64,000 nt of DNA, taken from the NCBI RefSeq assembly GCF_015353075.1, contig NZ_CP064188.1, positions 1,488,001-1,552,000 of the forward strand, written 5' to 3'. Below, in pieces: positions 1 through 9,039 of this stretch. Under the pieces are notes generated by a model that worked only from the letters and a program-made list of their open reading frames with translations, was not told the DNA's origin and made no database searches. Position 1 is the first letter of the stretch; every line of letters begins with the position of its first letter. The stretch comes from Rhizobium sp. 007 (GTDB lineage Bacteria > Pseudomonadota > Alphaproteobacteria > Rhizobiales > Rhizobiaceae). The position numbers were made by a program, and so were the translations under genes.

Positions 1-659
1 AGCACCACAGGCATGACAGCGACCAGTCCTATTATTGTGGCGGCAGAGAGCATCGCGCCGAAAGTGAAGCACAGCCCTACGAGGTTAAGCTTGACCAGTC
101 CCCGCTTTTCCTTTTCTTCATAGGCCACGTTCATCGCATCGAAGATCGCCAGCGTCCCGCTATGCGTGCTCCACAGGGCGATGGCAAGGCCAACGAAGAA
201 AGTGATGCCAAGCGTCGAATCGCGGCTTTCGGCGAGGCTCTTGATGCGATCGGCGATGAGATCGAACGCGCCCGGCGGAAGCAGTCCTGACAGTTCCCGG
301 AGGTGGCCAGCCATGGTGGCCGGATCTGCAATCAGCCCGTAAAGCGCGACGAGTGCCGACAGCGAGGGGAAAAGACCCAACAAGAGGTAGAACGTCACTC
401 CGGCTGCTATGAGTGTCACACGATCATCGATGACTTCGTGAACCACCCGCCAAAAGACATCGCGCAGGCCCTTCACGGGTATCGCCTCGGGGACGCTTGC
501 GTCCCTTCCTCGACCAGCCTCGAGCTCAGTCTCCACTGATCCGTCTGGCGTGGCTCCATGCGCGCCCTTCAGTGCGACGAGTACACCGCCCACCACGACA
601 AGGAGGGTGGCGACGCTCGACAGCTTAATGTGCGGACGACTGAGCATAGGTAATTCCAT
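1..659 (-). CDS. YihY/virulence factor BrkB family membrane protein (partial, C-terminus outside window)
   Basis: The minus strand is open from an ATG at 659 to the window edge, about 219 codons, so the 3' end is missing. After a hydrophobic N-terminal segment (about residues 12-30) comes the family core: a helix reading VTLIAAGVTFYLLLGLFPSL, then ALWSTHSGTLAIFDAMNVAY and a run rich in E/K before further membrane segments. These are hallmarks of the YihY/BrkB family (formerly called RNase BN), polytopic inner-membrane proteins of unsettled function. An internal ATG at 647 is an alternative start; neither has a strong Shine-Dalgarno. The family assignment rests on motif recognition and is fairly safe; no specific substrate can be given. 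Confidence 0.8.
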   Translation of the reverse strand, partial: MELPMLSRPHIKLSSVATLLVVVGGVLVALKGAHGATPDGSVETELEAGRGRDASVPEAIPVKGLRDVFWRVVHEVIDDRVTLIAAGVTFYLLLGLFPSLSALVALYGLIADPATMAGHLRELSGLLPPGAFDLIADRIKSLAESRDSTLGITFFVGLAIALWSTHSGTLAIFDAMNVAYEEKEKRGLVKLNLVGLCFTFGAMLSAATIIGLVAVMPVV

Positions 660-1176
660 TTCAGAGGGTAATTGCGGTTGGCCACGCTTCTTATTGGGAT
701 CGCGGTTCCCCTTGCTCACCCTAAGATTTGTCCCCCTCCTCGACCACCCGGCCTTGGAAGCACCATGAACGTCGGACGCGACTGAAACAGCCTTGTTAGA
801 GACGTCGGATGCAATCTTCGGTCATGATCCATCATCGAAGACAGCTGGGCCGCAACCGTGTTTTCTCCGCGTCGGCGGCTTCGCCAAGATGTTCGTGTTT
901 CGGTTTCAGTATGCGGCATGGCGGCCTACCGCATCTCATGAACCATCAATTGGAAGGTTTGTTCCTCTCCGGTGGTATGGTACGTGAAACCTCGCGCCTG
1001 CGACCCTCCCTGCGACCCTCTTTGTGTCGGCAGATAGTGAAGAATGGCAGCCATCAAGGAGGTAGCGACCCCACCGTCCCGGACTTTTCCGGTGCCGCGG
1101 AAGCACTGTCAGGGAGCCGGCACCAGAGGCGCCAGAATGAGCACAGCAGCGTGCGTCCTATCGGGGTGTGGCGGTT
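660..1176. other. Intergenic stretch, no gene supported
   Basis: About 0.5 kb. Several short overlapping open frames exist on both strands, but none has a convincing ribosome binding site, a recognisable domain or rhizobial codon bias. It presumably holds the promoter of the leftward membrane-protein gene that starts at 659. No clear terminator seen. Confidence 0.5.
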
Positions 1177-1425
1177 CTACTGCAGGGTCACGTGAGCGGG
1201 ATACGCACGAGCCATCTCTGGACGTTGCTCGAACGTCCGGCGGAGCAACCGCGCTGCGTCGTCCATGATGAAGACGAGGTCCGTAAGGCGCTCGATCTCC
1301 GTGTGAATTCGATATACCTCGACGTCGTCGAGACTTCCACTTCCGATCAGCCTTCTCGCCTTTTCGACCAAGCGTTCTGTCCGGTCGACGATGTCCAGGC
1401 TGCGGCGTATAATGACTTCGAGCAT
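1177..1425 (-). CDS. Small hypothetical protein, 82 aa
   Basis: Not recognised as a named family. The start at 1425 was chosen over one 18 codons upstream because a good Shine-Dalgarno (GAGAGGA) lies seven bases before it. The protein is soluble and predicted mostly helical, with evenly spaced Leu/Ile/Val and alternating Arg/Glu (for example RTERLVEKARRL and EIERLTDLVFIMDDAARLL), so a helical hairpin or small oligomer is plausible. It lies just downstream of, and on the same strand as, the DUF883-like membrane protein at 1493-1906 and may be cotranscribed with it. Function unknown. Confidence 0.6.
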   Translation of the reverse strand: MLEVIIRRSLDIVDRTERLVEKARRLIGSGSLDDVEVYRIHTEIERLTDLVFIMDDAARLLRRTFEQRPEMARAYPAHVTLQ

Positions 1426-1492
1426 GCGTGTCCTCTCGCTTGCATGACGCAGCGTGAGGGAGAATCGATCAACAGGCAATCCCTAAATGTGA

Positions 1493-1906
1493 CTAAAGAC
1501 GGCCGCGGATACGGTCGTAAAGATCGCGTACTTCGTCGAGAGCCCGGTCGTAGCGTGAACGAGGCGTCGATGATCGAAGACCGGCGATCGCAAAGGCAAA
1601 CGCACCGGCGACCGCAGCGGCGGCCAGGAGTGATGAAACAGGATAGAGCTTAACCGTTGCTTCAGTCTGACGTGCGGCTTGTCTTGCGCCACCCTTTACG
1701 GATTGCGCGGCGTCGGAAATCTGCTGCCGCAACGCCTCCATCTGCTTGCGCAGGGCGCCGATTTCTTCGCGAGGATCATAGTCCGGCTGAGGCGGAATGC
1801 CTACCGCGGCGGTGTTGGTGTCGACAATCGCCTTGGGGACGGGCTCGCCGATCTTGGCACCTTTGGCAACCAAGGGCGCGGTGTCGGTTCGTTTGCGAGG
1901 CGGCAT
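1493..1906 (-). CDS. DUF883/ElaB-YqjD-like membrane-anchored protein, 137 aa
   Basis: The order of elements matches ElaB/YqjD-type proteins. A charged disordered N-terminus is followed by an amphipathic helix (about residues 46-85: REEIGALRKQMEALRQQISD, then AAQSVKGGARQAARQTEATV). Next is one hydrophobic segment (about 88-110, LLAAAAVAGAFAFAIAGL) and a short basic tail. E. coli relatives are inner-membrane proteins that bind ribosomes in stationary phase; whether the rhizobial versions do the same is not established. A GGAGA ribosome binding site precedes the ATG at 1906. The tail of about 25 residues after the membrane segment is longer than in E. coli YqjD. The annotation is structural rather than functional. 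Confidence 0.65.
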   Translation of the reverse strand: MPPRKRTDTAPLVAKGAKIGEPVPKAIVDTNTAAVGIPPQPDYDPREEIGALRKQMEALRQQISDAAQSVKGGARQAARQTEATVKLYPVSSLLAAAAVAGAFAFAIAGLRSSTPRSRYDRALDEVRDLYDRIRGRL

Positions 1907-2368
1907 GGGCGGTCTCCGTGATGTGGTCTTTCCACGTTAACTGGAGCAGCCGGTCCTGCGTTCAAGCGCACTAGCCTGTGGACCTCGCAGTCGAATTGCT
2001 GATGACGGAGCGTTTATGCCGCGCAGTCCAGACGGCCCACGAAGCTTCGATCAGCTTCGCGGCGACGTCATTAACCTTCGTGGTCGAGTCCAACGGCTGC
2101 GCTGTAGAACGTGTCGTCAGGCAGAACCTCGTAGTAGCGGATCTGCAATGTACCGCTTCGGTAAGGATTGCGACATCCGGCCCTGTCCGACATATACAGC
2201 AGCTGTGGCTTTCCAGGTCCTCAACCTGTCGAGATCCTCGCTAGTTGGTCCTTGCGGACCAGCTCCACTTCAATCAGGTTCGTTTGGTGATGGCCCGTTA
2301 TAAGGGGCGAGCGAAACACCCTGGCCAGTCCACTCCCTGAGGAGTGGCCTCTGACAGCTCACTTATGC
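1907..2368. other. Intergenic stretch, no gene supported
   Basis: About 460 bases. Short plus-strand open frames overlap here in different phases, but none shows a family motif or start signal. It may contain lost 5' sequence of the LysE-type relic that follows; I could not find the missing N-terminal membrane segments in any frame. Confidence 0.45.
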
Positions 2369-2825
2369 GTGGACTTAAGAACGTGGCTGACGCTATCTGA
2401 GCGCCACTTCCACGTGTTGGATTTCTCGCTCCGCGTCGCAGGCGGCGCCTATCTGTTGTGGATTGGGATCAAGATCTGGCGCGCCGCCGCCGACCCTGTC
2501 GCCAACGACATGCCGACACATCAAGGCTCATCGCGGAGAGCCTTTGTCCGAGCGCTTTTGGTACAGCTCGCGAATCCGAAAACCGCAATCTTTTATGCAT
2601 GGATGTTTGCGGCGATGCTTCCGGCGTCCCCACCCTTTTGGATGCTGATCGTCCTGCCGCCTTTGCTCTTCTGCAACGAATTCGTCTGGTACGCGATTGT
2701 CGCTTTCGCTTTCTCGTCCAGAAAGCCGCGTTCCGTTTACCTGCATTCCAAGCAATGGATCGACCGGGCAACAGGGGCCGTTTGGCGTGAAGCTGGTGAT
2801 AGAAGGTATGGGGGCTGCGCGATAG
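2369..2825 (+). pseudogene. LysE/RhtB-family amino-acid exporter remnant
   Basis: The central and C-terminal half of a LysE/RhtB translocator is readable: RVAGGAYLLWIGIKIWR, then the family signature LANPKTAIFYAWMFAAMLP, then two more hydrophobic helices and the typical ending WIDRATGAV. The first 50 or so residues, which carry the first membrane helix and the conserved PGP motif, cannot be found upstream. At 2781-2783 the frame also slips. Restoring one T in that run continues into FGVKLVIEGMGAAR and a stop at 2825, as expected for the family C-terminus. The unshifted frame instead runs on to 2971 with non-coding-like sequence. Both defects point to a dead gene. Intact members export amino acids such as lysine, threonine or homoserine lactones. 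Confidence 0.65.
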
Positions 2826-3022
2826 ATAATGGAGCGTCAGCGACGGGCGTTCGTTCAATAAATATCCGGCGTTCAGCAAGTTGCCGAAAGCGCATTTTTG
2901 GTGAGCACCGCCGTCACGGGCTCTTTGTCGCCGAACGAAGAACCGGTCGCCCGGTAGAGCCAGCGGACTGAGAGACGCAATTGCAAGTACCGAACGGAAA
3001 CGGGATGGGAGGACAGTGAAAC

Positions 3023-3802
3023 TCAGCGGTTGAACAGGTCCTGCCACTGCTTCTCGCCAATCATGCAGTCGGTAGCCGGTATGTCGCCGGCAATTTTTTG
3101 CATCACCGCCGACGGGGTAAGGCCACTGATCTCCATGACTAGCTTACGGCGCACAGCAACGGCGAAATCCTCGATCTTGCGAACTGGCAGCATGAAGGAT
3201 CCGGGGCCGCCGATTACGCAATCCGCATAATATTTGTCGAGCCCGCTCGAAGCCTCGGCAGGTCTCAGCATAATTGCGAGACCATTGATCACGATGCCTG
3301 CCCTTAACGCCTTGTCCCGGGTGGACATGACCGGATCGCCGGAATTGTTTGGCCCGTCCCCGGAAACATCGATCACCTTCCTCATGCCGTCATAGGGGCT
3401 GGAGACTATCATTGTGGCGCCTTGGGCTATCGCAGCGGAGATCGATGTACGACGCTGCGTGCTGATCGGTCGCGCTTCCAGCTTATCGGCGAAATCGATC
3501 GCATCCTGCTGCGTCTCGATTACCTGCCACTCGATCACGGAATCGGGCACAACATAGCCTGCCCATTCAAAATAGCTGATGACGATGCGGCCGGTGAGAC
3601 CGCCCTTCACCGCGTCGATGAATTCCTTGTGCTTGAGCGCTTCGATATAGCCCTCACGCTGGATGCGAACTTCCTCATAATCCATGGACCGTGAGGTATC
3701 GACAGCAAGGACAAGCTCGACATCGACCTCGCCTTCCGAAGCTTGCGCCACTGTCGAGGCGAGACCGGAGAGGCTGATGAGAACCGCAAGCGTCGTAAAC
3801 AT
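3023..3802 (-). CDS. DUF1194 domain-containing (von Willebrand A-like) exported protein
   Basis: The protein of about 259 residues begins with a cleavable signal peptide (residues 1-22, ending near AQA/SEG). It is followed by a vWA-like fold with an intact metal-site motif DTSRS (about residues 35-39) and the DUF1194 block ending in VSGDGPNNSG. DUF1194 proteins are common in Rhizobiales and are thought to be periplasmic; their partners are unknown. I use the ATG at 3802 rather than a TTG two codons upstream. It stands alone between a LysE relic and a diverging diguanylate cyclase, so the neighbourhood gives no functional hint. Cysteines near the C-terminus (YADCVIGG, TDCMIG) could form a disulphide. 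Confidence 0.85.
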   Translation of the reverse strand: MFTTLAVLISLSGLASTVAQASEGEVDVELVLAVDTSRSMDYEEVRIQREGYIEALKHKEFIDAVKGGLTGRIVISYFEWAGYVVPDSVIEWQVIETQQDAIDFADKLEARPISTQRRTSISAAIAQGATMIVSSPYDGMRKVIDVSGDGPNNSGDPVMSTRDKALRAGIVINGLAIMLRPAEASSGLDKYYADCVIGGPGSFMLPVRKIEDFAVAVRRKLVMEISGLTPSAVMQKIAGDIPATDCMIGEKQWQDLFNR

Positions 3803-4114
3803 CGTCAACCAATCACTGCGTTATTCACGCAAAGGACTGTAACACAGCTTGGTCCGAGAATGACCCTCGACTGCCTGCGTCCCTTCAACTTTCAGTGAGA
3901 GAGGGAAATCTGGCTCTGTCGCCGACATCCGACGCGTGATCAGTCCCGATCTCGACGACCGGGATCGACACGAACTGCAAAGTTGTCGGGTGTACAGCGG
4001 CACTGATCGCACGAATTTGCGGCTGAACACGAAAATGGTTGCGATCATGGCAATCCATTTTCAGGGCGCCCTGCCATGCTTGCCTGCGGCAGATATTCCG
4101 CTAGTTGGGTTCAA

Positions 4115-5395
4115 ATGGATGTCCAGGAGAATGCAGTTCCCATCGGTTCGTTGAATACGTCCAAACAGGTGCCGCTTCACGTGCAGGACCCAGCTGCCAT
4201 GGCGGAAGTTGAACGGCTTCTCACACGCCGTACACGTGACATCCGTCTCAAAGGCGAGCTTCGTCGCCTGTTTCGGGAGCGCTCCTGGTCGCGAACGGCC
4301 AAGATCGTTCGCGCCTGGATGATATGGGTAGCTTTGTTGGATGTGCTGACGCTGTCGCTCAACATGTTGATGCTTCCAAGAGCCGTCACCCTGCCGATGC
4401 TCCCGCCGAGCAGCATCCTCCCGGCAGTCGCTATGGCGATCGCCGTTGTTTGGCAAAGGCCGCGCGCGCCCTGGCTCCAAGGGTTCTCGCTGATTGCCGG
4501 CATGTTCCTCATTCTCTTGTCGATCGCATTGGTGGGTGTGAGCGCGGGTGGCGAGTTCTACGAGCGGCACTTGAACATCATGCTGTTCGTGGCGATTACA
4601 GCCATCATCATCTTTGGCATACCATTGGCTTGGACGGTGACGATCGCCGTTTTGGCGCTCGGCCTTTATCTCGTTTTTCAGTTGCTGAACCCGGGCCTTG
4701 AAATCGGGAGCGCCGTGGCTGCGACGCTGTTTTTCGCCAGTGGTATCATTGCAACGGTCGTTGCCAGACGGACCATGACGATTCTTGCCCAGAAGACTTT
4801 CCTTCTTGAGCTTCGAGACCGCAGCCGTGTCGCCGAACTGGCCGACGCAAATGGCAAACTTGAGCATCTCGCAAGAACCGATCCCCTAACCGGGATCGCA
4901 AACCGGCGCTGGATGATGGAAACACTCGATCGCCTCTGGGGCGGCGGCACCAAATGCCCTGCAGGCGCAGCCATGCTGATGTGCGATATCGATGAGTTCA
5001 AGAACCTGAATGATCGTCTCGGCCATGCCGAGGGCGATCGCTGTCTCGTCGAGGTTGCCGATATTATCCAGGACTGCGTGAGGCGCGATCGGGATCATGT
5101 GGCGCGCTACGGCGGCGAAGAGTTCCTTGTTCTGCTTCCAGGGGTGGACGCGCGCGGAGCCATCGCTGTGGCTGAACAAATTCGCAAGAGCGTCGAAGCC
5201 GGCACCTTTGCCAATCCTGGATCGCGCGTCTCCCGTTACGTCACCCTGAGCATTGGAGTGGCGGTACAGGCTCCAGCCGCAGAGGCGGCATCGCCCGAGC
5301 AGCTTCAGCGTCAGGCCGATGCGGCGCTTTACCTTGCGAAACAGGCCGGTCGCAATCGCGTGATGCTCCATGGACCGGTTTCATCGAGCATCTAA
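4115..5395 (+). CDS. Membrane-bound diguanylate cyclase (GGDEF)
   Basis: The N-terminal part holds about five or six hydrophobic helices (residues about 65-215) with no recognisable sensor domain, followed by a short coiled linker and a C-terminal GGDEF domain. The active-site motif is GGEEF (residues 333-337) and the upstream RDRD matches the RxxD inhibitory site for c-di-GMP, so an active, product-inhibited enzyme making c-di-GMP from two GTP is predicted. No EAL domain is fused. The reading frame opens at 4076, but the first 13 codons look non-coding, so the ATG at 4115 is preferred; neither start has a clear Shine-Dalgarno. c-di-GMP would promote sessile behaviour and polysaccharide production; the specific target is unknown. 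Confidence 0.88.
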   Translation: MDVQENAVPIGSLNTSKQVPLHVQDPAAMAEVERLLTRRTRDIRLKGELRRLFRERSWSRTAKIVRAWMIWVALLDVLTLSLNMLMLPRAVTLPMLPPSSILPAVAMAIAVVWQRPRAPWLQGFSLIAGMFLILLSIALVGVSAGGEFYERHLNIMLFVAITAIIIFGIPLAWTVTIAVLALGLYLVFQLLNPGLEIGSAVAATLFFASGIIATVVARRTMTILAQKTFLLELRDRSRVAELADANGKLEHLARTDPLTGIANRRWMMETLDRLWGGGTKCPAGAAMLMCDIDEFKNLNDRLGHAEGDRCLVEVADIIQDCVRRDRDHVARYGGEEFLVLLPGVDARGAIAVAEQIRKSVEAGTFANPGSRVSRYVTLSIGVAVQAPAAEAASPEQLQRQADAALYLAKQAGRNRVMLHGPVSSSI

Positions 5396-5531
5396 GCTCG
5401 CCTGTCCCGATACGGAGTGGAATCTCGGTCAGTAATGTTCAATCATAGTCTCGTCTTCGCGGTCACGCTGGTTTTAGAAGACAGCCGCGGCCGCTCCACC
5501 GGGAACCGAGCCCGATTCCCGCGTGTCGGGA

Positions 5532-6566
5532 TTAAGCCGCCGCTGTCGCGGCGTCACGAAATGAAACGAGTTTCTGGCGTCGATCATCCCATAGCACAAG
5601 CCCGACGCATTGCAGGCTTTGCCAAAGTGTAATGCGCCCGATTCCAGCAAGTTGCGGATAGTCGCGCAGCACTTCGGGCAGCCGGTAATAGGGTATGCGG
5701 CTCGACAGGTGATGGATGTGGTGGATGCCGATGTTGCCGGTCATCCATCGCAGCACCAGCGGCAAGTCGTAATGGGACGCACCGTGAAGGGCAGCTTCCG
5801 GAAACCGCCAGTCGTCGCCCGTTGACCAGTGCGTATCCTCGAACTGATGCTGGACGTAGAAGAGCCATATGCCGGCCGCACCCGACACCAGCACGATCGG
5901 CAGGTGGATCAGCAGGAACGGCCAGACCCCCACAATCCACATCATCAAGCCTGCGAGTGTGGCGACGGCAAGGTTTGTGCCCATTGTCGACACCCAGGGA
6001 AGCGCTCCGGAATTCATCATTCCGATTGGCAGGCGCTGCTTGAAGAGGAAGAGCCAGGCCGGGCCGATGCCGAACATCACGAGTGGATGCCGGTAGAGGC
6101 GATAGCCGAGCCGTCTCATGGGCGAAAGGGCACGGTATTCTGCAACCGTCAGGGTCGTAATGTCGCCAACACCCCGCTCGTCCAGATTGCCAGCCGATGC
6201 ATGATGGGCGGCGTGCGCACGGCGCCAATAATCGTAAGGGGTCAGCGTAAGCACGCCAATGACACGCCCTGTCCAATCGTCGATGCCGCGACGGGCGAAG
6301 AACGAGCCATGGCCGCAATCGTGCTGGATCATAAACAGGCGCAGCAGGAAGGCTGCAGCCGGAATGACTGCGGCCAGCCCGTACCAGAATCCGTAAGCGA
6401 GGGAAAAATAGGCGACAGCCCAGCACCCTGCGAACGGGATGACGGTGACAATCAGCTCGAAGGCGCTGCGACGAACCCGCGGCTGACGGTATTTCGCCAG
6501 GGTTTTCAACCAAGCTGCGACATTGTCTTCAGCAAGTGAGGCAGGTGTATAGACATTTGCATTCAT
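5532..6566 (-). CDS. Membrane fatty acid desaturase (acyl-lipid type)
   Basis: The 344-residue integral membrane enzyme carries the three histidine boxes of the di-iron desaturase/hydroxylase superfamily. They are HDCGH at residues 82-86, HAAHH at 118-122, and HHIHH in the segment GNIGIHHIHHLSSRIP. The boxes are spaced by paired membrane helices as in DesA-type acyl-lipid desaturases. It would introduce a double bond into membrane lipid acyl chains using O2 and an electron donor; regiospecificity cannot be read from sequence. The open frame extends 77 codons upstream, but an AGGAAC ribosome binding site nine bases before the ATG at 6566 decides the start. A role in cold adaptation is suggested by the cold-shock gene close by, but this is inference. 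Confidence 0.9.
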   Translation of the reverse strand: MNANVYTPASLAEDNVAAWLKTLAKYRQPRVRRSAFELIVTVIPFAGCWAVAYFSLAYGFWYGLAAVIPAAAFLLRLFMIQHDCGHGSFFARRGIDDWTGRVIGVLTLTPYDYWRRAHAAHHASAGNLDERGVGDITTLTVAEYRALSPMRRLGYRLYRHPLVMFGIGPAWLFLFKQRLPIGMMNSGALPWVSTMGTNLAVATLAGLMMWIVGVWPFLLIHLPIVLVSGAAGIWLFYVQHQFEDTHWSTGDDWRFPEAALHGASHYDLPLVLRWMTGNIGIHHIHHLSSRIPYYRLPEVLRDYPQLAGIGRITLWQSLQCVGLVLWDDRRQKLVSFRDAATAAA

Positions 6567-6648
6567 CAAAAGCAGTTCCTGTTCGCGCATCTTGCACCAT
6601 CTGTGCGCGCATGACCCGTTTGCGCCCATTAACGCAGTGGTTTGCGCG

Positions 6649-7059
6649 TCAGGCTTGACGAGCCTTGCGTGCGGCATAACGGCGATCGCGTTCGGCCTTG
6701 CGTGCGGCTTCGGCGGCCGCGGCGCGTGAAACCTGATCGGCAATTTCTGCCTGACGAGATTCGGCTTCTGCCTTTTCCTCGGCCGCCGCGTCGGCAAGAA
6801 TTCGCCGGTTCTGTGCCGCCTTCAATGCTTCCCGTTCGGCACGACGGAGCTCACGGGCCTGGGTCACCGCATCACGCGCGGCAAGTCGCTCCTGCATGGC
6901 GGGATCAGCCGATTTCGGTGCGGAGGCAAACTTTGCCAGAAGCTCTCGTTTGGCATCAGCCGCAGCATTGCGGCGCTCGGCAAAGCCGTTGTCGGTGGGA
7001 CGTCTCAACAGATATTCCTTTGGATCTCGTAAGGTAGCATGCGTGGAATGAATGCGCAC
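6649..7059 (-). CDS. DUF6481 family protein
   Basis: A very Ala/Arg/Glu-rich, almost entirely helical small protein with the DUF6481 opening FAERRNAAADAKRELLAKF and long charged repeats of the RRAEREALKAAQNRR type, predicted to form a coiled coil. The family is found mainly in Alphaproteobacteria, often beside cold-shock genes, as here (a csp gene lies 140 bases upstream on the same strand). Function unknown. The frame opens with GTG at 7059, but a TTG at 7008 is an alternative start: it is preceded by AAGGAA at good spacing and places translation right before the conserved domain. The true N-terminus is therefore uncertain by 17 residues. Confidence 0.75.
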   Translation of the reverse strand: MRIHSTHATLRDPKEYLLRRPTDNGFAERRNAAADAKRELLAKFASAPKSADPAMQERLAARDAVTQARELRRAEREALKAAQNRRILADAAAEEKAEAESRQAEIADQVSRAAAAEAARKAERDRRYAARKARQA

Positions 7060-7196
7060 CCAAAGAAGGCCGGTGGCGCGCTGGTATCGTGCGCTCCTGA
7101 AGGAGCCTCATTACGGAAAGAGGCCAGACACGAGCCTGGCCCCTTGAAGCTTCGTGCCGCCGTACCGGTACATCCGCGGTCATCGGCGGCTAAAGC

Positions 7197-7406
7197 TCAG
7201 GCGGCCCTGAGCTGGCTGGCAGACATCTTGCCCGACTTGCTGTCGCGCTCGAGCTCGAAACCGAGCTTCTGGCCCTCGACGATCGAATTCATCCCTGCAC
7301 GTTCGACAGCCGAAATATGAACGAACACATCGGCGCTGCCATCATCAGGCTGGATGAAGCCGAAACCTTTGGTGGAATTGAACCATTTAACCGTGCCGGT
7401 CGTCAT
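7197..7406 (-). CDS. Cold-shock protein (CspA family)
   Basis: A 69-residue single cold-shock domain with both RNA-binding motifs intact, KGFGFIQPD (RNP1) and [10 protein letters not shown] (RNP2). It binds single-stranded RNA or DNA and acts as an RNA chaperone in the cytoplasm. The ATG at 7406 was chosen because AAGAAAGGG precedes it; eight further in-frame codons upstream are probably untranslated. The 200 bases upstream are unusually A/T-rich for this window, consistent with a strong promoter and a long structured leader as in other csp genes. A close relative lies at 9040-9249 on the other strand. Confidence 0.93.
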   Translation of the reverse strand: MTTGTVKWFNSTKGFGFIQPDDGSADVFVHISAVERAGMNSIVEGQKLGFELERDSKSGKMSASQLRAA

Positions 7407-7652
7407 AACGAACCCTTTCTTTAGCAACATTGTTCACCGCTGAGCGATGCACAGCGGGTTTTCGACTTTTGAGAGAGGGAAGTTCGTCACGAAGCGCGAG
7501 GCGCAGCAAAAACAAATATCGGCAAACAAAGTATCGATTGTGCGAGTATAGACGCTTTGATCGTCACGTCAACTTCTTGTTTTGGCACCTAAAGGTGATA
7601 CTACTTTTGATAGAATAGGACGAGACCAGTCGCGCCAGCCAGGTTGAGGGAA

Positions 7653-7913
7653 TCATACGCGCTTCAGTTCTTCCTTCCGCCTGGGCAGAGGATATGCATC
7701 GGCTTCGTAAAACGTCTGCATCTGCTGACCATCGAAGCGGGCTTCCTCAACTTCCAGAACGGAACCGCGAAGCATCGAGACAGGCATGTCCTCTATCGCA
7801 AAGCGGAGTGCTTCAGCGGCTGAATCAAACCTTTTGTATCGAAGGTGGCTCGTTCTCCTTACCGTCTTGCAGGGATAAAGTCCTGCAGCAGCACTGTAAT
7901 CAAACGGCGCCAT
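7653..7913 (-). CDS. Conserved hypothetical protein, 86 aa
   Basis: Begins MAPFDYSAAAGLYP, followed by RRTSHLRYKRFDSAAEALRF and a C-terminal half reading DMPVSMLRGSVLEVEEARF. I recall this as a small protein of unknown function in rhizobial genomes, but it has no named domain. The start at 7913 is set by a strong AAGGAGC ribosome binding site seven bases upstream. The gene overlaps the end of the gene at 7900-8118 by 14 bases, so the two are almost certainly translationally coupled. It is soluble, with no signal peptide or membrane helix. Confidence 0.7.
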   Translation of the reverse strand: MAPFDYSAAAGLYPCKTVRRTSHLRYKRFDSAAEALRFAIEDMPVSMLRGSVLEVEEARFDGQQMQTFYEADAYPLPRRKEELKRV

Positions 7914-8118
7914 GCGTGGGCTCCTTACGGGCAAATAACGTCACGAGGTTGGCGCTCCTTGTGCGATTTTCGAGCCGCTGCTGCCTTTCAACGGGCCTGC
8001 GTTCTTTCATTCTGAGGATCTGCCTGGCGCGTATGGCCTCTAGCTTGGCAGCATTCGAACCTTCTGGCGCTGCGCGCCGGAACAGGCTTTCCGCCGTGTG
8101 GCGGGTCGTGTCTATCAT
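7900..8118 (-). CDS. Small basic hypothetical protein, 72 aa
   Basis: Arg- and Glu-rich helical protein (AAKLEAIRARQILRMKERRP, then VERQQRLENRTR) with no recognised domain. An AGGAT motif precedes the ATG. It overlaps the downstream gene (start 7913) by 14 bases, which supports both as real and coupled. Strong positive charge would allow nucleic acid binding, but there is no direct evidence. Confidence 0.6.
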   Translation of the reverse strand: MIDTTRHTAESLFRRAAPEGSNAAKLEAIRARQILRMKERRPVERQQRLENRTRSANLVTLFARKEPTHGAV

Positions 8119-8394
8119 AAAGGTATCCTAAAACGTGGATGCGCGAGGCAATAGCGTTCAGCGCAATTATCTTCCGCCAGGGCGGAATTCGGGACGTTCG
8201 CAGTTCTCGGATAGCCAAGCAGCCGGCCGAGCCGGCGAGATCAGGAAGCCGAAAGGCTGAAAGCGTAACAATGACATGGTGACGCGGGCCGCCCCTTTCA
8301 AGGCGCCGCCACAGCGTATCTTCGCAACAAGCACCTCCGGCGCCAACCACCACGACCATTTATAAAGTCATCGGCCGGAGTTCACGAAAGGCAG

Positions 8395-8721
8395 TCATTT
8401 GGGCTTTCGCGTCCGGCGTCGTTTTCGCACGCTCTGCAGACTTGGTTCGTCCCCGGCTCCCACTTCTCCCGTCGAGGGCTTTGCCTCTTCTTCGGGCACC
8501 GCAGGATCCGGACGAACAGATAGTCCTCGCTCGCGACGGGACTGTTCCCGCTCTTTCAGCACTGCAAGATACCGCTCGCGAGCTTGTGGCATGGTCAATT
8601 CACCCGTGACCCAGCATTCGATCAAGGCATGAAAGGCTGGATCGGCATCAATTTCGAGACCGAGCCTGCGCGCGCGCCCAAATGCTTTTGTGACAGCCAC
8701 CCGACGGCTTTCTATGCTCAT
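8395..8721 (-). CDS. Hypothetical protein with antitoxin VbhA-like helical segment, 108 aa
   Basis: The N-terminal half (MSIESRRVAVTKAFGRARRL, then a segment ending ALIECWVTGELTMPQARERY) resembles the short three-helix VbhA-type antitoxin module, which in other bacteria neutralises a Fic-domain toxin. The second half is disordered and ends in a basic RKRRRTRKPK tail. No Fic gene lies next to it, so an antitoxin role is doubtful and the similarity is only a shape-level impression. The start at 8721 has a GGAG site seven bases upstream; a longer frame to 8757 is possible. Monocistronic. Confidence 0.6.
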   Translation of the reverse strand: MSIESRRVAVTKAFGRARRLGLEIDADPAFHALIECWVTGELTMPQARERYLAVLKEREQSRRERGLSVRPDPAVPEEEAKPSTGEVGAGDEPSLQSVRKRRRTRKPK

Positions 8722-9039
8722 GCAGAACTCCGATTCGTATCGAGCCAACCATGCCACGATCCTTTATAACGGCTATGTGTCGACTCACCAACATGAGGTA
8801 GTCCGGGCTAGCCGCAGGGAGTTGGCGGATGGCCGCACCTAGACCCGACGATGTCTGATGCAGCCGGGATTTTTCGTGGAGGTCTGCCGCCGCCGGCGAT
8901 ACGAGTAGGTCGTTGGTACCGGCAGGCGATCTCAGCAGAAAGGGACTTCGACAACCGGACGGACTGAAGTTGCCACTTGTCAACGCATGAGCGTTCTTCC
9001 AATGTATTTGAATGAGTTTCCAAAGATGAGGATCGGAAA
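8722..9039. other. Divergent intergenic region between a hypothetical gene and a cold-shock gene
   Basis: About 320 bases separating divergent genes, so it should contain promoters for both. Open frames across it lack start signals or known motifs. The GAGGATCGGAAA just before 9040 is the ribosome binding site of the cold-shock gene. Confidence 0.45.

Noticed and set aside
809..1195. 128-codon plus-strand open frame in the first intergenic region
   Set aside because: No ribosome binding site, unusual codon use and no recognisable protein features.
8395..8721. Toxin-antitoxin system based on the VbhA-like protein
   Set aside because: No Fic toxin gene is adjacent and the similarity is weak, so no toxin-antitoxin call is made.
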